Shown here one piece after another: positions 1 through 7,671 of a DNA stretch of 64,000 nucleotides (position 1 is its first letter; each line of letters starts with the position of its first letter). Location: the NCBI GenBank assembly GCA_023957375.1, contig JAMLHB010000001.1, positions 1,652,245 to 1,716,244 of the forward strand. Reading direction: 5' to 3'. Both the position numbers and the translations under genes were made by a program. This DNA is from Flavobacteriales bacterium. Lineage in GTDB: Bacteria; Bacteroidota; Bacteroidia; Flavobacteriales_F; PHOS-HE28. The notes beneath the pieces were generated by a model. It was not told the DNA's origin and ran no database searches. It was given only the letters and a program-made list of their open reading frames with translations.

Positions 1-92
1 AGAAGACCACACACGAGATGGTGCAGCGCGTGGCGGAGAAGGCCGAGCCGAGCCTGACGCTGATCATGCGGGAAATGGTGGCGGGGAGCTGA
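1..92 (+). CDS. 3' end of an unidentified gene (partial)
   Basis: An open frame enters from the left edge (codons begin at base 3) and stops at TGA 90-92. About 29 residues are visible, including KTTHEMVQRVAEKAEPSLTL near the start of the fragment. The charged, helical composition and GC-rich third positions fit a real gene end, but the fragment is too short to name. It reads in the same direction as gatB, with 143 bases between them, so it is probably a separate transcript. Confidence 0.5.
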   Translation, partial: KTTHEMVQRVAEKAEPSLTLIMREMVAGS

Positions 93-98
93 GCAAGG

Positions 99-122
99 GT
101 GAGAGGGTGAGAGGGTGAGAGG
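99..122. repeat. Short tandem repeat, three 8-bp units
   Basis: The unit GTGAGAGG occurs three times in a row with no interruption in the gap before gatB, and GTATGG then starts an imperfect fourth unit. It has no coding role. It is the kind of tract that changes length by slippage, but its distance from gatB gives no clear regulatory reading. Confidence 0.8.
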
Positions 123-235
123 GTATGGTGCGGCCAGCTACGTGCAATTGACCAGTCTCGTGTGCGCATCGCGTGGGAAGCCTTGTTGCGTTGCACCTTT
201 GCAGCTTGAAAAAGAGGCAGGACCGCTGAACAGTA

Positions 236-1738
236 ATGGCCGAGAACAAACAAGCCACGGGAAACGCCCCGCATTGGAGTGAAAAGTGGGAATTGGTGGT
301 GGGCCTGGAGGTCCACGCGCAGCTGCTTACCAAGAGCAAGGCGTACAGCAGTGACCCCAACGCCTACGGCGACCGCCCGAACACCTTGGCAGGACCGGTA
401 ACGCTGGCGTTGCCCGGCACCCTGCCGGTGCCGAACACGGCGGTAATCGACCATGCCATCAAGCTGGGCCTGGCCTGCGGTTGCACCATTGCGCCGCGCA
501 TGCACTACGCCCGCAAGAACTACTTCTACCCCGACCTGCCCAAAGGCTACCAGATCACGCAGGACACCACGCCCATCTGCACGGGCGGCAGCATCACCAT
601 CACCCAGGAAGGCGGCACGGAGAAGGCGATCGCCCTTACCCGCATCCACATGGAGGAAGATGCCGGGAAGAGCATCCACGACGTGGACCCCTTCAACACC
701 TTGGTGGACCTGAACCGCGCCGGGGTGCCGCTGGTGGAGATCGTTAGCGAGCCGGTGATCCGGAGTTCGCAGGAAGCGTACGACTATTTGGTGGAAGTGC
801 GCCGTTTGGTGCGCTACTTGGACATCTGTGACGGCAACATGGAGGAAGGCAGCCTGCGCTGCGATGCCAACATCAGCATCCGCCCCAAGGGGGCCACCAC
901 CTTCGGCACACGCACCGAGGTGAAGAACATGAACAGCTTCCGCAACGTGCAGCGCGCCATTGAACATGAAGCGCAGCGCCAATCGGAAGTGTTGGACGCG
1001 GGCGGCACCATCCGGATGGAAACGCGCAACTTCGACGCGGCCAAAGGCATCACCACCGCCTTGCGCAGCAAGGAAATGGCGCATGATTACCGCTATTTCC
1101 CCGAGCCGGACCTGCTGCCGTTGACCGTGAGCGAAAAGAAGAAGGAAGCCGTGCGGCAGACCATGCCTCCCCTGCCCCGCGAGCTGCGCGCCAAGTACAC
1201 CGGTCAATATGGCCTGAGCGCGTACGACGCGGAAGTCCTCACCGACGACAAAGGCACGGCGCTCTATTACGAAGCCGTGGTGGCCGGCTTGAACGGCAGT
1301 AGCAGCAAGAAGCCCTTCAAGCAAGCCGCCAACTGGGTCATGGGCGATGTGCGTTCCTGGGTGAACGAAAAGGGGCTCTCCATGGCGGAACTGCCCATCA
1401 GTCCCGAACGTTTGGCCGGATTGGTGGACTTGATCGAAAGCGGCAAGGTGAGCCACACCTTGGCATCGCAGAAGCTGTTCCCCTTGATGCTTGAACACAG
1501 CGGTACTGCAGGAGCGCTTGCTGAACAACACGGGTTGCTGCTGAGCACGGACACCGGCGCCATCGAAGCCGCCGTGCAAACGGCCATGGCGCGCTACCCC
1601 GACAAGGTGGAGGCCTACCGCGCCGGGAACAAGGGCCTGCTGGGCCTGTTCATGGGCGAAGTGATGAAAGCCTCCAAGGGCAAAGCCGACCCCAAGGCCG
1701 CCAATGAGATCGTAAAACGACTGCTCGAACAACCATGA
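236..1738 (+). CDS. gatB: Asp-tRNA(Asn)/Glu-tRNA(Gln) amidotransferase subunit B
   Basis: GatB is the kinase and tRNA-binding subunit of the GatCAB complex. It activates misacylated Glu-tRNA(Gln) or Asp-tRNA(Asn), which is then amidated with ammonia from GatA. The 500 residues are a full-length match. The N-terminal signature VGLEVHAQLLTKSKAYS lies at about residues 22-38 and the family motif MHYARKNYFYPDLPKGYQ starts at residue 89. A helical GatB/YqeY tRNA-binding tail covers roughly residues 350-500. The ATG at 236 begins just before the conserved domain. CACCTTTG at 194-201 is one mismatch from the Bacteroidota -7 box. The TGA overlaps the ATG of the next gene, so the two are translationally coupled. 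gatA and gatC are not in the window. Confidence 0.97.
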   Translation: MAENKQATGNAPHWSEKWELVVGLEVHAQLLTKSKAYSSDPNAYGDRPNTLAGPVTLALPGTLPVPNTAVIDHAIKLGLACGCTIAPRMHYARKNYFYPDLPKGYQITQDTTPICTGGSITITQEGGTEKAIALTRIHMEEDAGKSIHDVDPFNTLVDLNRAGVPLVEIVSEPVIRSSQEAYDYLVEVRRLVRYLDICDGNMEEGSLRCDANISIRPKGATTFGTRTEVKNMNSFRNVQRAIEHEAQRQSEVLDAGGTIRMETRNFDAAKGITTALRSKEMAHDYRYFPEPDLLPLTVSEKKKEAVRQTMPPLPRELRAKYTGQYGLSAYDAEVLTDDKGTALYYEAVVAGLNGSSSKKPFKQAANWVMGDVRSWVNEKGLSMAELPISPERLAGLVDLIESGKVSHTLASQKLFPLMLEHSGTAGALAEQHGLLLSTDTGAIEAAVQTAMARYPDKVEAYRAGNKGLLGLFMGEVMKASKGKADPKAANEIVKRLLEQP

Positions 1739-2880
1739 TGACCAACTACCTGATCGCCCCGGCCCTGCTGGCCGCCACACTGGCCGGTTGCACCGGAGCA
1801 ACTCCCCAACAGCGCACACTCACCGCCGAGATAACCGGTGCCGGGGAAAAAATGCTGTACTTCGACAAGTTCGTGAACAACCGGCCCACCCATGTGGACA
1901 GCGTGAAGCTGGACGCCCAAGGCAAGGGTGAAATGCACCTGCCTTCCATGCCACTGGACTTCTACTCCTTGAGCCTGGGCGGGGAGCAGATCATGGTTCT
2001 GCTGCTGGACAGTGCCGAAAGCATCAGCGTGGCTGCCAAGGCCGATTCGTTGCAGTCACCTGCGCACATAGAGGGTTCGGTGAACACCGCCCTGTTGCAT
2101 GGCTACTTCCGTGACTCCAAGACATTCGATGAGCAGAGCCAGGCCTTGGTGGCCCGGTTGAAAGCCGACCGGGGCGATACCGCTGCCATGGCGGAATACG
2201 CCGCACTGAACGCGACCTTCGGCCAAAGCACCAGGCAGTTCATCCAAGAGCACATGGGCTCACCGGCCGTCCTGGCCGCCCTCAACCGCTTGAATCCCGA
2301 GCAGGACATTGCCCTGTTCCAGCAGGTGAAGGATTCTTTGCGCAAAACCATCCCGCACAGTGAATATTACACCGGCTTCCGCGACCAGGTGGACCGCATG
2401 GCCCAACAGATGGCCGCAGCCAAACAGCAGGAAGAACAGCAGGCCATGCTGGACAACCTCATTCCCGTGGGCAGTGAAGCACCGGACTTCACCCAGAACA
2501 CCCCGGATGGCCAACCGCTCTCGCTGAGCAGCCTGCGCGGAAAGGTCGTGCTCATCGACTTTTGGGCCAGCTGGTGCCGCCCGTGCCGCATGGAAAACCC
2601 CAACGTGGTGAGGATGTACAACAAATATCATGGCAAGGGCTTCGAGATCCTGGGCGTAAGCTTGGACAAGACCAAGGAAGCGTGGACCAACGCCATCAAG
2701 CAGGACGGCTTGACCTGGAAGCACGTGAGCGATCTGGCCTTCTGGAACAACGCGGTAGCGCAGCAATATGGCGTCTCCGCCATACCCTATACCGTGCTCG
2801 TGGGCCGAGACGGCAAGGTGTTGGCCAAAAACCTGCGCGGTGCCGAGCTGGAAGCGAAATTGGCCGAAGTGCTCAAATAG
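1735..2880 (+). CDS. TlpA-like thiol-disulfide lipoprotein with DUF4369-type N-terminal domain
   Basis: A 381-residue protein with a lipoprotein signal (LAATLAGC, acylated Cys19), so probably anchored on the periplasmic side of a membrane. Residues about 28-240 resemble the DUF4369 region common in Bacteroidota TlpA proteins and end in a Gln/Glu-rich helix. Residues about 245-381 are a thioredoxin fold with the redox motif WCRPC (Cys281, Cys284) and the cis-proline segment AIPYTVLVG. The expected role is reduction of periplasmic disulfides, for example in cytochrome c maturation or redox repair, but the substrate is unknown. The start codon overlaps the gatB stop by four bases; the functional link to gatB is probably only co-transcription. 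Confidence 0.88.
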   Translation: MMTNYLIAPALLAATLAGCTGATPQQRTLTAEITGAGEKMLYFDKFVNNRPTHVDSVKLDAQGKGEMHLPSMPLDFYSLSLGGEQIMVLLLDSAESISVAAKADSLQSPAHIEGSVNTALLHGYFRDSKTFDEQSQALVARLKADRGDTAAMAEYAALNATFGQSTRQFIQEHMGSPAVLAALNRLNPEQDIALFQQVKDSLRKTIPHSEYYTGFRDQVDRMAQQMAAAKQQEEQQAMLDNLIPVGSEAPDFTQNTPDGQPLSLSSLRGKVVLIDFWASWCRPCRMENPNVVRMYNKYHGKGFEILGVSLDKTKEAWTNAIKQDGLTWKHVSDLAFWNNAVAQQYGVSAIPYTVLVGRDGKVLAKNLRGAELEAKLAEVLK

Positions 2881-2886
2881 GGCAAG

Positions 2887-2913
2887 GTTCGTAGGGCATA
2901 GTTCGTAGGGCAT
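2887..2913. repeat. Direct repeat GTTCGTAGGGCAT, two copies
   Basis: Two identical 13-bp copies at 2887-2899 and 2901-2913 sit in the 115-bp gap between the thioredoxin-like gene and the M1 peptidase. A related sequence, GTAGTTCGTGGGATATAGGGC, follows lpxH at about 8614. This points to a short non-coding sequence dispersed through this genome. No function can be assigned. Confidence 0.7.
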
Positions 2914-2995
2914 TGGCACAGCGCCTGGGCCACGGTTCTTGGTGGGGTCAGACATAGTGGACAAGTCTGTTGAACACTTAATCCAGTGGTGATCA

Positions 2996-5900
2996 ATGCG
3001 GGCATGCAGGGCAATTCAGTTGACCACGATCCTCGGGCTTAGCACCGTCATTCACCCGGCATTTGGGCAAGCCTACTTCCAACAAGAGGTGGACTACGTG
3101 ATCGACGTGCGCTTGGACGACCAGGCTCACATGCTGCGCGGCTCGGAAACATTCACCTACCGCAACAACAGCCCCGCCACGCTGGACACCTTGTGGATCC
3201 ACCTATGGCCCAATGCCTACCGCGACCGCAACACCGCCTTGTGCAGGCAGAAGGATTCGCAGAATGACTTCGACCTGCACTTTGCCAAAGCGGAGGAACG
3301 CGGGTGGATCGACAGTCTCGACTTCCACGTTGGTGCTGCCAAATTGCAGTGGGGCTTTTCTCCCGCCAACAGCGACATTGCCTGGCTGAAACTGCCGCAA
3401 CCCCTTGCCCCGGGAGGCCATGCGGTGATCACAACCCCCTTTCGCGTAAAAATCCCGGACGCGAAATTCTCCCGCCTGGGCCACACCGGCCAAGCCTACT
3501 ACATTACGCAATGGTACCCGAAGCCGGCGGTGTATGATGCACAAGGCTGGCACGCTATGCCCTACCTCAACCAGGGGGAATTCTACTCCGAGTTCGGATC
3601 GTTCGTTGTGTCCATCACCTTGCCAGCAAACTATGTGGTGGGCGCAACGGGCCTGCTGCAAGACAATCCTTCCGAAGAAGCTTGGATGGACTCCTTGGCG
3701 CAGTTGCCATTGCCTGACCGGAAGAACAACGACTTTCCGCCTTCCGCTGCAACCACCAAGACCCTTCGCTACAAGCAGGACCGCGTGCATGACTTCGCGT
3801 GGTTCGCAGACAAACGCTTCCTGGTACGCAATGGCGATGTGACCTTGGCACGCAGTGGCCGGAAGGTGCAAACGCAAGTGCTGTTCACGCCCGCCAACGC
3901 ACGCCTGTGGAAGGATGCCATCACCTACGTGAACGAAAGCGTGCGCCTGTACAGCCAATGGGTGGGCGATTACCAATACGCGCGTTGCACGGCCATTGAC
4001 GGCACCATCGCAGCAGGTGGCGGCATGGAATACCCGATGATCACCATCATCGGCAACATGGGTTCATCGCTTGACCTTGACCAGGTGATCGCCCACGAAG
4101 TGGGCCACAATTGGTTCTACGGCATGCTGGCCAGCAACGAGCGCGACCACCCTTGGATGGACGAGGGCATGAACAGTTTCTTCGAGCAGCGCTACATGGA
4201 AACGCGCTATGGCGCCGGGTTGTCGTTCGACATGGCCGGACTGCCGATCGGCCTGATCAATAAACGGCGCGGCATCACCTTCCGGATGCAGAACGAACTG
4301 ATGTACCGGTACAACGCACGCCGGAACTGGGATGCACCGGGCAGCGGCACTTCAACCACCTTCACGGAAGCGGACTACGGCACCACCATTTATGCCAAGA
4401 CGGCGCTGATCTTCGACCAGCTCCATACCTACTTGGGCGATTCCCTTTTCGATGCCTGTTCCCAAGCATACTTCAACGAATGGGCGGGCAAGCACCCGCA
4501 ACCGGAAGATGCACGCACCAGCTATGAACACGCCAGCGGCAAGGACCTTGGTTGGTGCTTCGGGGAATTGATCGGCACGGCGGACAAGGTGGATGTGAAA
4601 GCGCACAAGCTGAAGAACGGCGAACTCAACTACCGGACCACCGCTGCGACGGACTTTCCGTTCCCCGTTACGGCTTGGAACGGGGCGGACAGCTTGGGCA
4701 CCGTATGGATCACCGGCAAACCCGGAAGGAATAACGCGGCGCTGCCGTGGCCGAATGCCGACCGCGTGCGGATCGATGCCATGGAGCGCACCCTGGACAT
4801 CGACCGGCGCAACAACGAGGTGCGGTCCTTCGGCCTCCTGAAAACCGCACGCCTGCCTCAGCTCAAATTCCTGGCCGGGCTGGAACGTAACGACCGCCGA
4901 AGCATTTACTGGCTGCCCGCCATCGGCTACAACACGCACGATGGCTTCATGGCCGGGCTGGCGCTGCACAACACCACCTTCCCTTCCCAACGCTTGGAAT
5001 GGGCAGCGGCGCCGCTGTACGGTTTCCAAAGCAATCGGTTGGCCGGTGGCGCGCGCGTGATGTGGAACCACGACCGGCTGCGCAGCAACTGGCTGCGCAA
5101 CATCCATGTTGGCCTCTCCGGCTTTGCCGCCTCGCTGTACGGGGTGAGCGATGTGGAGCAATGGTACCAGCGCCTGGTGCCCAGCATCCAGTTCGACCCG
5201 AAACTGAACACCACAGGCCCGGAGGCGTACCTGCGCTACCGCAGCGTGATCCTTTGGGAACACGCGGAAGGCACATACCACTACGCGGACCGGGAAGTGC
5301 CGATCAATAGCACGGGCAACAGCGTGTACCACGAGCTCAGCGCGAACATAGCGCAGCGCAACGGCTTCAATCCTTACAGCCTTACGCTCACCTCGCTGAA
5401 TTCCGATGCCTTCAACCGGTTGGCCTTGGAGGCCAAGTGGAGCGCCATTTACGACACGCACAAGCACCGCATCACCTTCCGCGCGTTCACGGGCACCTTC
5501 CTGCGCAAGGACCGCAGCCTGATGACTTCCGCCATGGGCTGGCGCATGTACTGGGGCAGCAGCGACCTACTATACGACCATCTCTATTTCGACCGCCAGT
5601 ACACGGGGCAGAACACCAGCGCGCAGTCCAACATCGACCAAGGCGGCTTCCGCACGCCAACGTCCATCGGCACATCGGACACGTGGATCGCTGCGCTGAA
5701 CACGGAGATCGACTTCCCCTTTGCATTGCCGCTCGCCGCATTCGCCAGCTACGGTGCGGCACCGGTCACGCTGGTAACGCAGGATGGCAAGACCACGGAC
5801 TGGCGCGGCAATTGGGAGGCTGGCATCGGCTTGCGCCTGTGGCGCGACATGGTGGAAGTGTGGGTGCCGTTGGCTTTCTCGGAAGACATCCAAAAGGAGC

Positions 5901-5998
5901 AGGAGCTTCGCGGATTTGTCTTTACCGATCGTATACGTTTTGTGCTTGCGCTGGAAAAGATGGATCCCACGCAGGCGCTGCGGAAGTTGCCGCATTGA
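2996..5998 (+). CDS. M1 family zinc metallopeptidase, long form with C-terminal beta-rich region
   Basis: A 1000-residue exported peptidase. The first 25 residues end in HPAFGQA and look like a signal peptide. An M1 N-terminal beta domain precedes the substrate loop GGGMEYPM (Met344, Glu345; the GAMEN equivalent). The zinc site is HEVGH (His367, Glu368, His371) followed after 18 residues by Glu390. All catalytic residues are present, so aminopeptidase activity is likely. From about residue 620 to the end the sequence alternates like beta strands and resembles an outer-membrane barrel or beta-sandwich; there is no T9SS sorting tail. The last 35 codons recur twice downstream (6802-6906 and 7563-7628), which suggests this 3' end was replaced when the following small-gene modules entered. 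Confidence 0.93.
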   Translation: MRACRAIQLTTILGLSTVIHPAFGQAYFQQEVDYVIDVRLDDQAHMLRGSETFTYRNNSPATLDTLWIHLWPNAYRDRNTALCRQKDSQNDFDLHFAKAEERGWIDSLDFHVGAAKLQWGFSPANSDIAWLKLPQPLAPGGHAVITTPFRVKIPDAKFSRLGHTGQAYYITQWYPKPAVYDAQGWHAMPYLNQGEFYSEFGSFVVSITLPANYVVGATGLLQDNPSEEAWMDSLAQLPLPDRKNNDFPPSAATTKTLRYKQDRVHDFAWFADKRFLVRNGDVTLARSGRKVQTQVLFTPANARLWKDAITYVNESVRLYSQWVGDYQYARCTAIDGTIAAGGGMEYPMITIIGNMGSSLDLDQVIAHEVGHNWFYGMLASNERDHPWMDEGMNSFFEQRYMETRYGAGLSFDMAGLPIGLINKRRGITFRMQNELMYRYNARRNWDAPGSGTSTTFTEADYGTTIYAKTALIFDQLHTYLGDSLFDACSQAYFNEWAGKHPQPEDARTSYEHASGKDLGWCFGELIGTADKVDVKAHKLKNGELNYRTTAATDFPFPVTAWNGADSLGTVWITGKPGRNNAALPWPNADRVRIDAMERTLDIDRRNNEVRSFGLLKTARLPQLKFLAGLERNDRRSIYWLPAIGYNTHDGFMAGLALHNTTFPSQRLEWAAAPLYGFQSNRLAGGARVMWNHDRLRSNWLRNIHVGLSGFAASLYGVSDVEQWYQRLVPSIQFDPKLNTTGPEAYLRYRSVILWEHAEGTYHYADREVPINSTGNSVYHELSANIAQRNGFNPYSLTLTSLNSDAFNRLALEAKWSAIYDTHKHRITFRAFTGTFLRKDRSLMTSAMGWRMYWGSSDLLYDHLYFDRQYTGQNTSAQSNIDQGGFRTPTSIGTSDTWIAALNTEIDFPFALPLAAFASYGAAPVTLVTQDGKTTDWRGNWEAGIGLRLWRDMVEVWVPLAFSEDIQKEQELRGFVFTDRIRFVLALEKMDPTQALRKLPH

Positions 5999-6064
5999 GC
6001 TCCTGGCCTTCGTTCCTGTTCCACGCTCGGCACACTGCCTCGCGCACTAGGGTTCCTTTTTTGT

Positions 6065-6072
6065 TACCTTTG
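6065..6072 (+). promoter_or_regulatory. Putative Bacteroidota -7 box before hicA
   Basis: TACCTTTG matches the TAnnTTTG consensus exactly and lies 76 bases before the hicA start. No clear TTTG -33 element sits 19 bases upstream, so the assignment rests on the -7 box alone. Confidence 0.45.
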
Positions 6073-6148
6073 GGCGAAGTATGAGCAATGGTCCCCCTAC
6101 CGGGATAGTATGGTTTACCGATCAAGTAAGCTGACCGGAAGAATAAGC

Positions 6149-6337
6149 ATGAAATTCAGTGAGCTGAAGAAGAAGCTGAAGCAGGCTGGTTTCAGGCTTG
6201 AACGGCAGGGCAAAGGTTCCCATCAGATCTGGTACAATAAGCAAAGTGGAAAGAGGATCATTTTCCCGGACCATGGAAGCAAGGAGATACCCAAAGGCAC
6301 GGCAAACAGCATCATGAAAGATGCAGGGATCAAGTAA
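6149..6337 (+). CDS. hicA: HicA-family mRNA interferase toxin
   Basis: HicA toxins are small dsRBD-fold ribonucleases that cleave mRNA and are neutralised by HicB. This 62-residue protein has the family layout: MKFSELKKKLKQAGF, then the catalytic histidine in GKGSH (His25), a strand with KRIIFPDHG, and the helix KEIPKGTANSIMKDAG. The start at 6149 is preferred over the in-frame ATG at 6110 because it begins exactly where family members begin and has a purine-rich stretch (GGAAGAATAAG) before it. hicB follows six bases after the stop. The region is less GC-rich than its neighbours, in line with horizontal gain. Confidence 0.92.
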   Translation: MKFSELKKKLKQAGFRLERQGKGSHQIWYNKQSGKRIIFPDHGSKEIPKGTANSIMKDAGIK

Positions 6338-6343
6338 GAGCAA

Positions 6344-6733
6344 ATGAAAAGGAAAGTAAAGGTTGAACGAGGCAAGGACGGCTATGCCGCTGCTTTCTCG
6401 GAAAGGGGATTTACGATCGTTGGCACCGGGAACTCCCTGGCTGAGATCGAAGCTTCGCTTCAAGACGGTATTGACAGTGCGGCCTCCGTCTCAAAGGATG
6501 ATGATCTGGAATATTGGAGGCAGTTGAAGGTCGAACTGAGCTTGGACGTTCCCAGCATCTTCGCCTATTTCGGGACGCTGAACGTAAAGGCATTCGCCGA
6601 GCGGATCGGCATGAACCGTAGCCTGCTCCAACAATACGTGAGCGGGAAAAAAATGCCGGGTGAAACACAGAGCATACGGATCCTCAAGGGAATCAATGAC
6701 CTGGGGCGCGAGTACTTGGCGTTGAAGGTTTAG
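6344..6733 (+). CDS. hicB: HicB-family antitoxin with C-terminal helix-turn-helix
   Basis: This 129-residue partner of HicA starts six bases after the hicA stop. Residues 1-50 match the HicB partial RNase H-like fold that covers the toxin active site (KVERGKDGYAAAFSERGFTI, then NSLAEIEASLQDGID). Residues about 75-125 form an XRE-like helix-turn-helix (LNVKAFAERIGMNRSLLQQY), which would bind the operator and repress the pair. The HTH is of the longer HicB type. Catalytic and interface residues appear intact, so the module should work. The stop is followed by an inverted repeat and then by the first M1-tail remnant. Confidence 0.92.
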   Translation: MKRKVKVERGKDGYAAAFSERGFTIVGTGNSLAEIEASLQDGIDSAASVSKDDDLEYWRQLKVELSLDVPSIFAYFGTLNVKAFAERIGMNRSLLQQYVSGKKMPGETQSIRILKGINDLGREYLALKV

Positions 6734-6760
6734 CCCGGAAGCTGCCGTCGGATTTCGCGA

Positions 6761-6796
6761 ACCCGGGCAGGGTTATTAGCGGGTACCCTGCCGGGT
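6761..6796. terminator. Inverted repeat downstream of hicB
   Basis: ACCCGGGCAGGG at 6761-6772 pairs with CCCTGCCGGGT at 6786-6796, with one base unpaired and a 13-base loop. It could end hicAB transcription, although no T-run follows. It lies immediately before the second copy of the M1 tail, so it may instead mark a recombination boundary. Confidence 0.5.
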
Positions 6797-6801
6797 CAGG
6801 C

Positions 6802-6906
6802 AAGGAGCAGGACTTGCGCGGCTTTACGTTCACGGACCGGATCCGCTTTGTACTGGCACTGGAAAAGATGGACCCCACGCAGGCGCTGCGGAGGTTGCCG
6901 CATTGA
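6802..6906 (+). pseudogene. Duplicated 3' end of the M1 peptidase gene (tail copy 2)
   Basis: These 105 bases align without gaps to 5894-5998, the last 34 codons plus stop of the M1 gene. I count 18 differences, about 83 percent identity. Only three residues differ (E/D, V/T, K/R); the other changed codons are synonymous. It reads KEQDLRGFTFTDRIRFVLAL and onward to the stop, with no start codon of its own. Silent divergence means both tails evolved under selection for protein sequence before meeting here. It is best read as the older gene end displaced by insertion of hicAB with a replacement tail. Confidence 0.85.
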
Positions 6907-6938
6907 GGAATTGCAAGCGTTCAGCGTATCTTGGCACC

Positions 6939-7181
6939 ATGCCCAAGGTCTTACTGCGGGAAGGATACAGCTTCTATTTCTGGAGTGATGAGGGCAGTGA
7001 ACCACCGCATGTGCATGTTAGCAAGGGACCGGGCTTGGCCAAATGGTGGCTGGAACCAGAGCCTGCGGTGGAATACTCCAACGGATTCAAGAAACAAGAG
7101 CAACGCAGGATCGCGGAATTGATCAAGGAACACCATGAAACGCTCATCCAAGCCTGGAAAGACCACTTCGACGCACACTGA
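6939..7181 (+). CDS. DUF4160 family protein
   Basis: An 80-residue protein with the DUF4160 hallmarks: MPKVLLREGYSFYFWSDEGS at the start, then PPHVHV, followed by KWWLEP and a helix ending ELIKEHHETLIQAWKDHF. The biochemical role of the family is unknown. Its genes commonly pair with DUF2442 genes, as here, and the pair has been suggested to act like a toxin-antitoxin module. ATG 6939 is chosen over the upstream in-frame ATG at 6903 because that one overlaps the tail-2 stop and adds residues not typical of the family. TATCTTGG at 6928-6935 may be a weak -7 box. The gene overlaps the next one by 47 bases. Confidence 0.85.
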   Translation: MPKVLLREGYSFYFWSDEGSEPPHVHVSKGPGLAKWWLEPEPAVEYSNGFKKQEQRRIAELIKEHHETLIQAWKDHFDAH

Positions 7182-7551
7182 CGATGTCCATGCCAAAGAC
7201 CCGTTGGACCGGTTGATCATAGAGGATGGGCTTCGTATCAAGAACATCTCCCCCGTGTCGGACGGCAGTGCTTTGGTGCTAACGCTAACGAATGGCACCA
7301 CTGTGTTTGCCCCCTTGGATGAAGTTCCGCAACTGGCGAAGGTTGGCCCCAAGCAGCGATTGAACTACAAGCTTGTGGCCAACGGAACAGCTATTGGGTG
7401 GGAAGAGCTGGATGTCCACCTTTCCCTGAAGGGTTTCCTGACCAGTATTGTTCGCAGCGAGGTAATCCGACGATTGACCGAACCAGGTCAGCCCGGACCA
7501 GCCCTGATCCCGCACCGAAAGCCAATTCGTACAACGAAGGCTGTAAAATAG
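7135..7551 (+). CDS. DUF2442 family protein
   Basis: A 138-residue protein that starts inside the end of the DUF4160 gene. The core, residues about 35-115, has the DUF2442 pattern: a strand-rich segment (VLTLTNGTTVFAPLDE), then GWEELDVHLSLKGFLTS. The ends differ from typical members: about 30 extra N-terminal residues and a basic tail (PHRKPIRTTKAVK). A shorter start near residue 30 is possible. Function is unknown; the overlap with its partner indicates coupled translation. Nine bases after the stop begins the third M1-tail remnant. Confidence 0.82.
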   Translation: MKRSSKPGKTTSTHTDDVHAKDPLDRLIIEDGLRIKNISPVSDGSALVLTLTNGTTVFAPLDEVPQLAKVGPKQRLNYKLVANGTAIGWEELDVHLSLKGFLTSIVRSEVIRRLTEPGQPGPALIPHRKPIRTTKAVK

Positions 7552-7562
7552 CGGGTAATAAG

Positions 7563-7628
7563 GTCCGCATTGTGCTATCCTTGGAATAAATGGACCCGAC
7601 GCAAGCGTTCCGGCGGTTGCCGCAATGA
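7563..7628 (+). pseudogene. Decayed 3' end of the M1 peptidase gene (tail copy 3)
   Basis: Twenty-two codons read VRIVLSLE, a TAA, then MDPTQAFRRLPQ and a stop. This aligns to the end of the M1 peptidase (RFVLALEKMDPTQALRKLPH), with the Lys codon turned into a nonsense codon. Over the last 63 bases I count 14 differences from copy 2, about 78 percent identity. It is the shortest and most decayed of the three tails, consistent with the oldest insertion event. Confidence 0.78.
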
Positions 7629-7671
7629 GCGCCGGGCTGGAACCGCCCATCCCTGCCCCATCTTTGGGCCC

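Noticed and set aside
2260..2964. Long minus-strand frame opposite the thioredoxin-like gene (234 codons)
   Set aside because: It mirrors the codon structure of a well-supported plus-strand gene and has no family-like motifs; GC-rich DNA produces such shadows.
6903..6938. Upstream start for the DUF4160 gene at 6903
   Set aside because: This ATG overlaps the stop of the M1-tail remnant and adds 12 residues absent from the family pattern.
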